From Ectocarpus siliculosus (taxonomy: Eukaryota; Sar; Phaeophyceae; Ectocarpales; Ectocarpaceae), in the NCBI GenBank assembly GCA_000310025.1, contig FN649741.1, forward strand, positions 5,287,204-5,313,788: a DNA stretch of 26,585 nucleotides, in the 5' to 3' direction. Below, piece after piece: positions 10,401 through 21,485 of the stretch. The translations under genes were made by a program, and so were the position numbers. Position 1 is the stretch's first letter; each line of letters opens with the position of its first letter. The notes below the pieces were generated by a model. It did not search any database and had not been told where the DNA came from. It was given only the letters and a program-made list of their open reading frames with translations.

Positions 10401-11742
10401 TCCAGCGAAGAAAGGGAGAGCGTATCGTTCTCTGATCCCAGGGGGGGTGATTGGGTACTTTCAGAGCTTAGAGCCCGAGTGAAGTTGCCCTATGTTGCCA
10501 CCGCGGGCCATCCGACGCTACACGTACACGACCTACAGGAGTACTCTCCTCGAACCCGTGCGTCAAAACGGATGTGAAACAGTACAGACAACCAGTGGAC
10601 GCTGCCCCCTTGCCACTGCTGAAATCGATTGCACGATCTAGTCTTGTGGGGGACAATCAAGGAGGGTCCCGTCGACAAGCCAGTCCCCAACAGCAACCAA
10701 GCGTTCGACGGCAAGGGGCAGACGGCGCTGCGGCAGGGAAATCAGACCACCGTAACGGAGACAAAAGAACGTCAAGGAACGACCGCATTTCGTACACAGG
10801 ATTACCCTTTTGGATGTACCAGCCGCCGATAGAGAGCACGGCTATGCACTGTTGCATAAAATGCTCCTAGAATGCATACTACCCAATCGAGCAGACCTCC
10901 TGGTTTTGCCCCCCTGGGCTGAGAGCTCGGGGTCACCTTGCGGCCGCGATCTCCCTGTTGCGCTGCGCCTCGTCCAGGTAGTCGTTGTGCGCCTTGGAGA
11001 ACGTCTTCCGCTTCTCCTGCCAGGCGGCCTCCTTCGCCTTCTCCGCCTTCATGCGCGCCTTGTAGCTGTCGTACCAGACGCGCGGCTTCCGCCCTCGGCC
11101 CCGCTCAACACCCTCCTCCTCCTGCTCGTCCTCCTCCCCCTCCGCCTCGTCGCCCAACAGGCCGCCCTCGCTGGCGTCCGTCGCAAGAAGCTCTTCGTCG
11201 CTGAGCATCGCGGTTGCATCATCGTCTTCGTCGTCTTCATCATCCACATCCTCTTGCTCGTCATCGTCAGAGAGGATCCCCTCCCATTCCGCGTCCATCT
11301 CCTCCGTGGTGGGCGGGCGGGCACCAAGCGGTGCTACCGCTGCTGCTGCTGTTGAACGTGAAGAGGGTGACATTCGTCGGAGAACGCCGGGTACCACCGC
11401 AGCAGCAACCTCTGCTGCTGCGGAGCTTGCCATCGCTTGCGCTTCGCCATCGCCACAACCGAGCCCGCCTGCAGCAAAAGAACCACAGCGGTGTCTCCGC
11501 CGATGCCGCCGGGAGGAAGCTGCTGCCAATCCACATTGCTGCATTGTTGTGGTGCCTGTGGTGCTGGTTGCGCGTGTGCTTGACTGCTGTCGTCCCCACG
11601 CCGCGGTTGAAGGTTGAGGAGGGGCCGAGAACCCCGTGACTACGGTGCGATGCCCGTCGCCGCTGCCGCTATCACCGCCACCACCCACCGCCACGCATAC
11701 TACCAGCAGCACGCTACCGACAGGCACGCGTCGTCGCATCAT
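7435..11742 (-). CDS. Two-S1-domain RNA-binding protein, probably plastid-targeted
   Basis: Six exons join without a frame break: 11742..10937, 10210..10109, 9560..9480, 8790..8616, 8446..8261 and 7839..7435, giving 584 residues. The ATG at 11742 is chosen because the frame further upstream has only a GTG. The N-terminus has a basic start and hydrophobic core (MMRRRVPVGSVLLVVCVAV), then VTGFSAPP at 35-42. This resembles the ASAFAP motif of two-part heterokont plastid presequences, though the Phe lies rather far from the core. An acidic region (about 145-212) and a long charged, probably helical region (220-315) follow. S1 domain 1 is about 317-387 (GKVRNVESYGAWVDV, GLLHVKD) and S1 domain 2 about 411-481 (GYVERVTNMGAYVNV, GFLLLKE). 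The last 85 residues are mostly Asp/Glu. S1 folds bind RNA, so a role in plastid translation or RNA metabolism is inferred. The last acceptor could instead be six codons downstream. Confidence 0.85.
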
Positions 11743-11820
11743 GATCAAGGTGTGCACGGCGCTTGGCTTGTCATTGCTGCTGTCCTGCCGCTTATTGACC
11801 CCCCCCCCCGCCCCCCCCCT

Positions 11821-11828
11821 CTATTTAT
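11821..11828 (-). promoter_or_regulatory. TATA-like motif upstream of the S1-protein gene
   Basis: On the minus strand the sequence reads ATAAATAG, 79 bases before the chosen ATG and just downstream of CGAT. The position suits a core promoter with a short 5' UTR. This is motif evidence only. Confidence 0.3.
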
Positions 11829-13317
11829 CGATTTTTCCGACGGTTTATGCATACCTGTATTATTGGCTTTCATTCGCGGCTCCCCTCCAACCTTGCGTAC
11901 GCGGCGGGCCTGCTGCGGTGGCGGATCATCGACACACGCCGTGCGCCAACAATACTGACAGGTGAGAGGAAGGCGATATCAAAGACGATGAATTGCCTAT
12001 GCTCTCTGGTGGGCAAGACGTTCGCAAGACGGTTCCTCGGCAGCCTTGTTATTTTCACCAAGATCGAGCGCGCGTTTTTTTTGTTTTGTTTGACGGGCGT
12101 GGTGGGAGCGGCCTGCCTATTCGTCTGGTAAAAGACTCAGCTTTCAGGGGGGCGGTTAGGAAACAGGCCCGTCATGGAGACGAGGGGACGCCACCTGGCC
12201 ATGGGTGGTGTTGATCCCGCGGTTGTGTTCGAACTCCCTCCAATCCTGAGTAAGATATCCTTGGTTTGTCAGGGCCTTCCTTGTGTCGGGAGTCTGTGGA
12301 AAATGGAAAATGGGGCATCTGTCTGTGGCCGACGGTAGCCGGAAAGACCCGTGCCGGATTCGAAACAGCTCTCGTATGCATTGAAATCATCCGTGACTGG
12401 CGGACTCTACACCCCAGGGTGTACAAGCCAGTGATTGTCTCATTTGCTTGCGTGCTCTTTACTCTCTCCCCGCCTTCCTTGCTCCCCTCTTGATCCTGGG
12501 TTCGATGGAGCTTTTTTTTGAAGATTTATTTTTTATTTTTTTTATTTTCTCTCTCTTCGATCTTGTCTCTCCAAAACCCCTGGGGAGGCAATCTCCCTCC
12601 AATCCAACGTATTTGTGGAGTATGCACATGTCGCCGATGACAAACGAGAGCGCGAATCTGCAGGCGCTCCTGCTGTTCAGTATTGGCGACGCCACGCATC
12701 CCAGCAGCTGCAGCGCCCTCCTTTCTGGTATACTTTGCATCGTGCATCGCCGCGTAATTTTTGCACGGGAGAGACGCCGTCTTTGTTTTTTGGGGGGGGA
12801 GAGACGTTGTCTATACGGCCTATACACGCGGTTGAGCCGCCGTCCCTGCTGTGGAGCGTGCCCCCCCCCCCCGCGCGCGCGCTTGGCGGCTTCAATTCGA
12901 GGGCACCGATTCGACAGATTTCCGACAACCTGTCGTTCGACTTTGGGACGCCCTAGCTGAAATTAGGGCAAGAGAAATTAGCCCGGCAGGGGGGCTGCTT
13001 CTGCTGATGCTGCTGCGCATCACCCTCGCTTACGAAAACTGTTCATTAACTCGTTGCTGCTCCATTTTAAAGTAGGTGAAACACGCGGATGCCGCATATA
13101 TCCCTCCCATGACAGGCAAGTCCATGTCACGCCCATGCAAACTACTTTTACCCGCTGCTGTGCGCATCCTGACGTGACCTTCTCCCCTCCTTTTTTTTCG
13201 CCTCCCTTCACGTGTCATCCTCTCCGTTGTTTTCTGTACCTCCCTCCGGCCGTTTCGTTTGCCCCCCCTTCTCCCAACGCTGGAACTCCCATCTCCCTTC
13301 TCTTCCAACCCCCCCAC

Positions 13318-13330
13318 AGGTCTTTATAAG
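13318..13330 (+). promoter_or_regulatory. TATA-like box or 5' UTR splice acceptor before UAP56
   Basis: TTTATAAG at 13322-13329 lies about 80 bases before the UAP56 ATG and could be a TATA box. Just before it, a 60-base pyrimidine-rich tract ends in CCCCACAG at 13319, which is also a good splice acceptor for a 5' UTR intron. The two readings exclude each other, and the sequence alone does not decide. Confidence 0.35.
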
Positions 13331-13408
13331 CGCCAATAAAACCAACAGGAGTACCATCACACAAGACCTCAAGCCAAAGACACACACACACTTTCCTCCT
13401 CGAAAATC

Positions 13409-14211
13409 ATGGCCACCGAAGACAACAAGGGTCAGGAGGAGCTCCTCGACTACGAGGAAGATGAGGAGGCGTTGGTGGACGCCAAGGCCGGGGACGACGC
13501 CGGGGCCGGCGGCAAGGACGGCGCGGGGGCGGCCGCCGGCGGCGGCGGGCCGAAGAAGGGGCACTACGTTGGCATCCACGCCTCCGGCTTCAGGGACTTC
13601 CTGCTCAAGCCCGAGCTTCTCCGCGCGGTGGTGGACTGCGGTTTCGAGCACCCGTCCGAGGTCCAGCACGAGTGCATCCCTCAGGTGCGGCGGCTGCGGC
13701 GGGTTTGCTTTTTGGTTGTGCGGGTGTATGGTATGTCCCGTGGTCGGTGCCATGTTTCAGGCCTGTTTGCCATCGTGCGGGTGTATGGTATGTCTCTTTG
13801 CAGTGCCATGTTTGTAAGCATTTTAGAGCAGGTTTGTTGGTGCGTGTGACTGCTGTGCGTGTGTACGTCTCCTGGCGAAACCCTGTGTTGGCTGTTTGTT
13901 CAATACGTGCTGTGGATCACGCGGGGGGGGAGGTTGGGTGTTGTAGGTTGCCATGGATTTTGCCAGAGTGGGGAAATGCCGGGCCTTACCCGCCGGTGGC
14001 GTCTAATCGAACGACCTCCTTGTGCCTCTTCCCTGACACGACAACGCCCCCGTCGGTTCGTTGGCGGGCCCTCGTTGGTATTCGTTTCGGTATACTCCAT
14101 CCAGGCCATCCTGGGCGTGGACATCGTGTGCCAGGCCAAGTCCGGTATGGGAAAGACGGCGGTGTTTGTGCTGGCCACCCTCCACCAGCTCAACCCCCAG
14201 CCGGGAGAGGT

Positions 14212-14249
<38 letters not shown>

Positions 14250-17200
14250 GAGAGTCCTTCTTTGGTGAAACTCACCTGGGTTTTCCCTGCTGTGTCCGCT
14301 GACCGAACCAAGGGCGGGCGTGCCCGCTGGGCACCCTGCAGCCAAAGGCCGGCTGGCTGTTTGTGCGGTGACTTTTTTTGAAATTTAGTTAATGGCTGCA
14401 GCAGGTATTTGCCATGACTTTTGGGCATCCTCCCACTCTTTCGGTCTCTCGAGGCTATGGTGTGTGGTTGACACACTGGCATGCAGGCAGACCACTGATG
14501 GATACAAATATGGCCCAGAAAGCCGCCCCCTTTTTGTTTTCTCCCAATAATTGCAGTTAGGCTACCATGAATCGTCAACAGAAACATGGCGACCTCACAC
14601 ACGCACACTGCTTGCTCAATCAAACGCCAACAATCTCCATCGACGAAAGTACATGCCACCCCAGCCCTCCGTATGTAGTGGTGCACGATAATCACCATCC
14701 CGTTCCCACCGCCACCATCATCCCCGTCCTCTTCTCCGGCCTCGTTTCAAAAAACAGGTGAGCTGCCTGGTTCTGTGCCACACGCGCGAGCTGGCGTGGC
14801 AGATCGCCCGCGAGTACGAGCGTTTCTGCAAGCACCTTCCCGAGGTGAAGGTGGCGGTGCTGTACGGCGGCCTGCCGGTGCAGAAGCAGCGCGAGATGCT
14901 CAAGAATGACACTCCGCACATCGTGGTTGGCTGCCCCGGGCGTGTGATGCAGCTGGTGCGGGAGGGGGACCTGAAGGTGGACAAGCTGCAGTACTTCGTC
15001 CTCGATGAGTGCGACAAGATGCTGGACCAGAAGGGTGAGAGAACAGAAGAGAGAAATAAAAAAGTCTGTTGGAAGACCTCAGCACCTTCCCATCGACTGG
15101 ATTCATATCTCGGACGGGTACAGTCTTATGTTGACTTTCTAAAAAAAATGGGTGGTTCAGGAGGGTGAGAGAACAAGAAGCCTTTTTTTTCTTGAGTCGG
15201 GGTTTGGTTAGTCTTATGTAGGGAGGAGAACAGCGGAGCCCTTTCGTTTTGAGGATTGGTCGGTGGTGGTGGTTGTTGTTGTTGCGGTTAGAGGAGAGGG
15301 TAGAGTCGACGATTGGTCGTCGATGAGTGCTGGAGCAGAAGGGCGAGGAGCCAAATGGCGGTCATCGGGTAGAAGTGCTGTCCCGGTGATGGCGCGTAGA
15401 TGCTAGGCCGAGAGGGTGAAGAGTCGACTAGGCCATGGAGGGATACATCGACGCATAGAGATGAGAGCTTAAGGTTATTCAGATTGAGGCATGCTGATTT
15501 GGTCTGTCTGCACCGTCCCTATTTTGGTGGGGGGCTACAATACATGCGGGACGTGTGAGATCGTCTTGTGTTTTTTCTGCCCCTCATTGTACAAGAGTGT
15601 GGAAACGCCTGTCGATATGCGGACGACGGAAGAAGAAAGATTTGTTTTTTTGGCCAGGCGAGGCTGCTCGGTTTTTATCGGCGTTTTGACAGACGCGTGG
15701 CACAGCGGTTGGATCGATGGTCTCCTTGCGTATCAAGACTTTTGACGGCGCCCCCCCCCCCTCCTCCCGCCACAACGCTCCACCTTCGCTCTTGTCTCTC
15801 CTTTACTTGCGCGTGGTCGGGTTGGCGAAACCAACGACCAAAAACACCCTGCTGCCACCGACGACAACAACGACACGGACACACCGATCACCGATCCCGA
15901 CCTACCGCACTGCTGTCCGCCGTCATCGCAATAAAAAAAAAAACGTGGACTGCAGACATGCGCGCCCAGGTGCAGGAGATCTTCTTCAAGACGCCGCACA
16001 CGAAGCAGGTCATGATGTTCTCCGCGACGCTCAGCCCGGAGGTCCGCCCCATCTGCCGCAAGTTCTGCCACGAGAAGGTTCGGTGCCACACCAACATCAC
16101 TACGCACAGCAGCAGCAGCAGCCGCCGCCGCCGCCCCATCAGCAGCAGCAGCAGCAGCAGCACCGAGACGATCGCCGCCGCCGCTGAAAACAAACGAAAG
16201 AGAGACAAAAAAGAAAACCCGCGGCCGGCGGCGGTCCAAGCTGCTGTTCCACACCCACTTCCCGAACACTCAAAATTTCAACAAATATTCAAAAGAGGCT
16301 TTTCTAGTTTTTTGGCGTCTACGGAGCGACGGGGGAGAGGGGGGGGGGGCACGCGGACGGCTTTTGGGCGCCGAGGAGCGCTGGGTATGTAAAGCCCGGC
16401 GACGCGGGGCTACCAGGAGGCCCAGCTCAGGATGACTCATGTGTTTTCGACGCAAGGGCGACTTTTTTTATTTTGGCAAGCGGGTCCATTTGTGCTTGCG
16501 CCGGAAGGTCTTCTCAAGATATGGGAAGGGGAGGGGGAGTTTTTTTTCAGTTTTTTTTCAGTTTTTTTTTCTTTTCCGGCGGCCATCATCGAAGGCGAAG
16601 GATGGGGTGCGGGGGCGAACTGGAATGGCGGAGGAAACATGAGGGAGACCGCGGTGTGTAGCAAGACGAAACCACAAGAATCACCTCGCGGCTCTTGTGG
16701 CAGAGTCACGAAAACACGCGGAATCCCCGTCCCCGTCATGACGGTCTCAACCGTCGCCAACTCCCGGCACCGCGGAATGGGATGGGATGGGATGGGATAG
16801 TGGGAAGGGTTTCCTCCCTTCTCGCCCCGCCGCGAGGGGAGAAGAGAGGCAGCTGAGAAGCGTGTAAGAGAAGAGAGAGCGTGGGAGGAGGCTGGGTACG
16901 GCGGTGGGCTGGTTCATCCGAGAGAAAGGGCGGTAGAGCTTCCTTCCCTTGTTTGGCGGCCCTGCGATGGTGCAGCAGCAGCTACAGCACCGCAAGAGGC
17001 CGCCAGCCCTCCACCACTTGCAGCGCCGCGTGCGCTTGGTATGAGATGGATTTCCCGGAGGAGCTCGGGCGCCGTGTTCCGTACACCGTTCGCCGTTGTA
17101 GCGGGTTCTTGACGCTTCGAAACAATTTCTTTCTGTCGAGCTAACTGCCCCCTCGCGTGCCCCGCTCCCGCTTTTTCGAACGAGGCTTTTATTCTCATCG

Positions 17201-19918
17201 AGGAGTATGTTGACTCGCTTGTTGCAGTCGGTTATCGCTCTGTGAACTCGAAACGGTAGATGGATTGGTTCGGTTGGTTGATGTAGCGAGAGTAGCATTT
17301 TTTTTTGTGACTGGACATCGATGAGCACGCATGAGGTCGTGTAGCCCCCCGTTTCCTCTATTATTTATTTTGATCCGTTCTTTTTTGTCTCTCTCTCGCC
17401 TTGGCCCCTCGTCTCCTTCCCGTTTGCCTTGCTCTCCCTTTTGTGTGTGTGGCAACAAAAAAAAATGTGTGGGGGGGGGGGGGGTGTACGAATACGACAA
17501 AACAACAAAAAAACAGCCGATGGAGATCTACGTGGACGACGAGACGAAGCTGACCCTGCACGGTCTCCAGCAGTACTACATCAAGCTCGCGGAGACGGAG
17601 AAGAACCGCAAGCTGAACGACCTGCTCGACCTCCTGGACTTCAACCAGGTGGGTACTGCTGTGTCACTCTTCGATTGCTAAATGCCATATGCTACAGTAC
17701 GTTGTGTGGTACACCACTTTTGCTTGTCATTGTACTGAGTTGTTCTGTAGTTGTTCTCGGTATGTAGGACTGCTGAAACTTGACTATCTCATGTCGAAGC
17801 TGATGCTGTCCTCCTGGGGGCACAGCTGTTTCATGTATGCCGCTTGACCCCACCCCCTCACAATGCTGTACTCCGGCCTTCCGCCCCCCCTTCATTGTGG
17901 TGTTTGGACCACAGGTGGTAATCTTCTGCTCGAAGGTGGACAGGGCTGTGGAGCTGGACCGTCTGCTGAACCTCTGCAACTTCCCGTCCCTGGTGATCCA
18001 CTCCCGCCTCAAGCAGGAGGAGAGGTGCGTGTGTGCGTGCCTTTTGAGGAAGATAAGCAGAGAGAGAAGAGATATCGCGACAACCAGAGCGGAACGCGCG
18101 ATCGATCTGGGGGAAAGGTGTTTGTTGTGTGTGTTGGATGAAGCAGCGGGGTCAGTCGTCCGACTCCCTGTACGCCCCACACGTGAAACTCCCATTCGTC
18201 GCACCCCCGATCGAGAGAGAGGTGCTGGGTCGAGATGGACGAGGATGCCCCGAGTCCTGCCGCTGACGCTGAGACGTATGTAGGTCTCCAGGCTCGCATG
18301 CTCTGCTGTGACGTTGGGTTTTGCTTGTGGGACGTGTGGTGTGTAGAGCCACCAGGCTCAACCACTCACGGCGAGAGAGGTTAAAAAGAGATGTGCTGCG
18401 GTAGCGGGTTGAAAGAACGGGGGGCAGCTGGCTGGCTCGCTGTGCTTGTACGCGGGCTCAGCGTGTCCACTGACTCTATTGTCGGTGGCAACACCGCGAA
18501 GGTAGATCTCCGACAGGTCTTTGTGACGTCACCATCTACGAGAGACAGTTTTGATGTGTTTCATTTTTCAGTTTTGGTTTGCGTCTTGTCATGTGGCGTG
18601 GCGAGGGATTTAGACGAAAATCACGCAGCCGTTCTTGAGATGGGGGACGAAGTGATTGAATACGCAATGACTTGCGTGTGAGACGAAAAAAATTTCTGGG
18701 TGGGGGGATGACGGCCGAACGAACATACCATTATTTGCAGAGTGCTAACTTTATGGAACCGAAGGACGTGACACGGGAAGGGGGGAAGAGGGAAGGGGGG
18801 GAGGGATGGCAGACAAACAACACGCAGGGAACAGACTAATGAACTGTGAGATGGATGCCAAGTCAAGGACCGCAAAACAAGTCGTTGTTGTGCGTCTGTG
18901 GGTGGTACACCAGTCCTTCGAAAGATGGTGCAAAGGATAAGACTTCTTGTTTATGTCACACTACGTGGTGCATGTGTAGAAGGACAGCGTGTCTATTTAT
19001 CTGCATAAGAGTTTTCTGCCCCAAGGCCTCGTAGCTCAGTTTTGCGTACACCCTCTAGTTGTGGCGTGCCCTGCGGGACAAACCGCTATTTACAAGCCAG
19101 CAGTTCGACGAGAAGTGTCGAGCGCATGTAGCTCAACTCTACGCCGGCCCCATCCCGTAAACATTTGTTGTCGCATGCCCCACAGGACAAACCGCTACAA
19201 GCAGTTCAAGAACTTCGAGAAGCGCATCCTGGTGGCCACCGATCTCTTCGGCCGCGGCATCGACATCGAGCGCGTGAACATCGTGGTGAACTACGACTTC
19301 CCCGACGGCGACGACGGCTCGGACCAGTACCTCCACCGTGTGGGCCGCGCAGGACGGTGAGAAAAGAACCGGCTTCTTTTTTGTTTTCAGCGAGGAGTCT
19401 GGATCGGACCTTGTCTGTGAGAGTAGGCCGCAATGGACGGCCGGGAGTGGCGTGTGTTAAATAATGAAATCAGTAGCACAGGGCCAGCGTAGTCCTAGTT
19501 GTAGTACGCGTTTTTCGAACGGCAGCAAAAGTCGGTGTGTGTAGGTGTGGCATCGGTTTTTCTTCAAGCCGATCTTGACTGCCGCAAGGCCGTGACACAT
19601 GCGTTTTTTTTTTTCTCCTCCCTTGTCGAAGTGTGTATACTGCCAACGGCTTGCAGTACCGATCAGGCCGATGTTTGTCGCTTTATCTTTTGCGCTCTAC
19701 AAGTCGTTGTTCTATCTGTTTCACGCAAACACTCGCTCTCTCTCTGTGTCTCCCTCTTTCCGTTCGACAGGTTCGGCACCAAGGGTCTGTCTATCTCGTT
19801 CGTATCGACGGAGTCTGACGCCAAGAAGCTGGAGGAAGTGCAGTCCCGCTTCGAGGTGGACATCCCCGAGCTGCCCGACACGATCGAGACAAGCACGTAC
19901 ATGCAGGCAGCAACTTGA
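13409..19918 (+). CDS. UAP56: UAP56/Sub2-type DECD-box RNA helicase (mRNA splicing and export)
   Basis: Eight exons join in frame: 13409..13684, 14105..14209, 14758..15034, 15956..16077, 17517..17648, 17915..18024, 19186..19356 and 19771..19918. They give 446 residues (human UAP56 has 428). The start sits in AAATCATGG. The acidic N-terminus [10 protein letters not shown] is typical of the family, followed by a Gly/Ala-rich stretch (about 31-47). Motifs in order are Q motif (Gln86), I AKSGMGKT (103-110), Ia TRELA (136-140), Ib PGR (187-189), II DECD (210-213), III SAT (242-244), [11 protein letters not shown] (358-367) and [10 protein letters not shown] (391-398). DECD instead of DEAD and the C-terminal [12 protein letters not shown] mark the UAP56 subfamily. 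These helicases act in the nucleus in spliceosome assembly and, within TREX, in loading export factors on mRNA. Introns range from 266 to 1439 bases. A small insertion lies before motif VI ([10 protein letters not shown]). All catalytic motifs are intact. Confidence 0.97.
13718..13813 (+). repeat. Imperfect 57-bp tandem duplication in UAP56 intron 1
   Basis: GTGCGGGTGTATGGTATGTC occurs at 13718 and 13775, and GTGCCATGTTT follows each copy (13747 and 13803). Bases between these blocks have diverged. Similar GGTATGGTA words occur near 3330 and 3885, perhaps because the motif is common in this genome. Confidence 0.75.
14217..14246 (+). repeat. AG dinucleotide repeat, 15 units
   Basis: The run begins seven bases after the intron 2 donor (GTGAGA at 14210-14215) of UAP56. 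It is a purine-only microsatellite immediately beside a splice site. Confidence 0.95.
16107..16160 (+). repeat. CAG/CCG triplet repeats in UAP56 intron 4
   Basis: Five CAG units (16107-16121), a CCG run to about 16136, then seven CAG units (16140-16160). They begin 30 bases after the exon 4 donor at 16078 and are in an open frame continuing from the exon, where they would encode Ser and Arg tracts if the intron were retained. Confidence 0.9.
16540..16572 (+). repeat. Tandem (T)8CAG units resembling splice acceptors
   Basis: Two perfect 11-base units of eight T plus CAG (16540-16550 and 16551-16561) are followed by nine T and a C. Each unit looks like a 3' splice site, yet they lie about 950 bases before the true acceptor of intron 4. 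Confidence 0.9.
16777..16796 (+). repeat. ATGGG pentanucleotide repeat, four units
   Basis: Four perfect ATGGG units in intron 4 of UAP56. No function is apparent. Confidence 0.95.
19058..19126 (+). repeat. Decayed partial copy of the UAP56 exon 7 start, inside intron 6
   Basis: The segment matches the intron-exon border at 19167 onward, 109 bases downstream. GTTGT-GC-TGCCC is followed by GGACAAACCGCTA, then CAAG, CAGTTC, GAGAAG and GAGCGCAT in the same order with two small insertions. In this copy the acceptor CACAG has become TGCGG. The frame stays open for 17 codons and then reaches TAG. This looks like a tandem duplicate that lost its splice site. Confidence 0.7.
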
Positions 19919-21485
19919 AAAATTTACAACATCATAAAATGTTTTTAGAAAACCTGGGTTAAGAACCGCGTGCAGGGGAAAGATGGACCACAAAGAACGG
20001 CGACACACAGAAACGGTACCGGTTCGGTCGAAACGGCAGATGGTGGGGGTGGGTAGCGGCCTTGTGGTGGTTTTCGATTGCTCTGTTGTCGGAGGGAGTG
20101 CTTCTAGACGAATGATGCTGTACCGGTGTTGTGTCTGTGCCCGCAGCAGTATGTACCAGCAACAACCGAGCACGAGTAAAAGCCCATCGCTCAATGAAAA
20201 GTCTCGAGTTGAACTTGGAGTAAGAACCAGAAAGACCGGGAGAGGGGGGAGATGGGAATGACTCCTGAACTCCTGAAACGATGGACGTGGGCTTGTACTG
20301 CTGACGAGGACGGGGCGGCCTGGCAAGGAGTTGCGTATCCTTGGCAATTCTTGTGTTGCAGAGGTTTTTCCGTTCTTCTTTGTAGTTGCCAGCTGTTTTT
20401 TGTCAAGTTTTCCAGAAGGCGACACGGTTAGGTTAGTCTCGTCGAGCAGAAGGCAAACGGTGGGCTCGAAATCTCTGGCCGAGCGTGCAGAAATGACGGG
20501 AAGGTCGCTGCTTCTGTACCGTGTTCAAGTATCTCGTCTGGTATCGTGTTATGTAGCGAGTAGTGGCGTGCTCCAACTTTGTTGAGTTGTGGCTGCTGAC
20601 AACAGCAATGCCACAGGGATAAAAAAGCAAAATATTGTACGCGGAGATCGCCAATCGAAAAGGGCACACAAGGCGGACGCTTTGCGTCTCTACACGGTTT
20701 TTATTATGCGTTCTCAGCCGCAGAGCTGCTTACGGTGGAGGGGGCGGTTTGTCCCCTGTTAAGCGCCATGCCCTGTTTAGTGACCACAAAACCACGTCGC
20801 ACCGCCGCACCCCCGTTAGTATACCCGCAATATAACTGGTAGTTCGGTTTAGCGACCTGCCTTGAATAGCGGCAACATCTCGTCGTGACACTGCTGTAGG
20901 TAGGGGCCGCTACTACTTGCTGCTGCTGTATTTCGTATTTTCAACGTCTCCCAGCGAAATTGTGCTGCATGCTGCAACAACCTGTGGTACACCCCGACAC
21001 GACGAAAGCATGACGGAGAGGGTGGAAAGTCCAAGGGCAAGATCTCTTTGCACGCAAAGCAGAGTGCACGAGCGCATGCACGCTGAGTACGGCTGTGGGA
21101 CTTCGACTTCAAAATATCTCCGGCGGAGGGTTACATACAGTACAAGGGTCCATTTCCGAACACAACGCCTCACGTCTGTCTCTATTGTTGTGTGAAGTGT
21201 GAACATGTACGAGAAAAACGCCCCGACCTCTGCTCAGCACCTTCTAAAAATCCATACGCTGACTGGTCCGGTGGTGAGAGGTCAAAATCCTATTATACCT
21301 TTACTACTTGTGGTGGTGGTGTCAGAGTCCCCGCAGATCGGACAATTGTAGAGGGAAGCAAACGGGGTAGGGATATCACGCAACGCGATTCATGATTCTG
21401 CGTTCCTCCCCAGGAGAAGGGCTTTTGGTCTGCTGTGCTGCTGTGCACTGCACTGCTGCAGCGAAGGCTCGTCAACTCGGCGACC
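19919..21485. other. Intergenic region between UAP56 and the ERV/thioredoxin gene
   Basis: The region should hold the 3' UTR of UAP56 (ATAAAATG at about 19934 is the only A/T-rich polyadenylation-like word nearby) and the promoter of the next gene. A TATA-like TATTATACC at about 21290 lies 196 bases before the ATG. Open frames on the minus strand, including one of 234 codons, show no domain and overlap the UAP56 last exon. I see no other gene. Confidence 0.6.

Larger units (their letters stand above)
11743..13408. other. Divergent intergenic region shared by the S1-protein and UAP56 genes
   Basis: The two start codons are 1.67 kb apart and point away from each other, so this region should hold both promoters and 5' UTRs. 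It includes a C-rich run at 11801-11820, a T-rich stretch at 12510-12560 and a CG-alternating run near 12870-12882. Open frames on both strands are unsupported. TATA-like motifs on each side are listed separately. I saw no further exon that I can support. Confidence 0.6.

Noticed and set aside
19026-19125. Possible tRNA (GCCTCGTAGCTCAG start and a GTTCGAC box)
   Set aside because: The acceptor stem pairs only partly, no anticodon arm of normal length can be drawn, and the region is better explained as a decayed copy of the UAP56 exon 7 border.
19721-20425. Minus-strand open frame of 234 codons overlapping the end of UAP56
   Set aside because: It is largely antisense to a real exon and its 3' flank, and has no recognisable domain.
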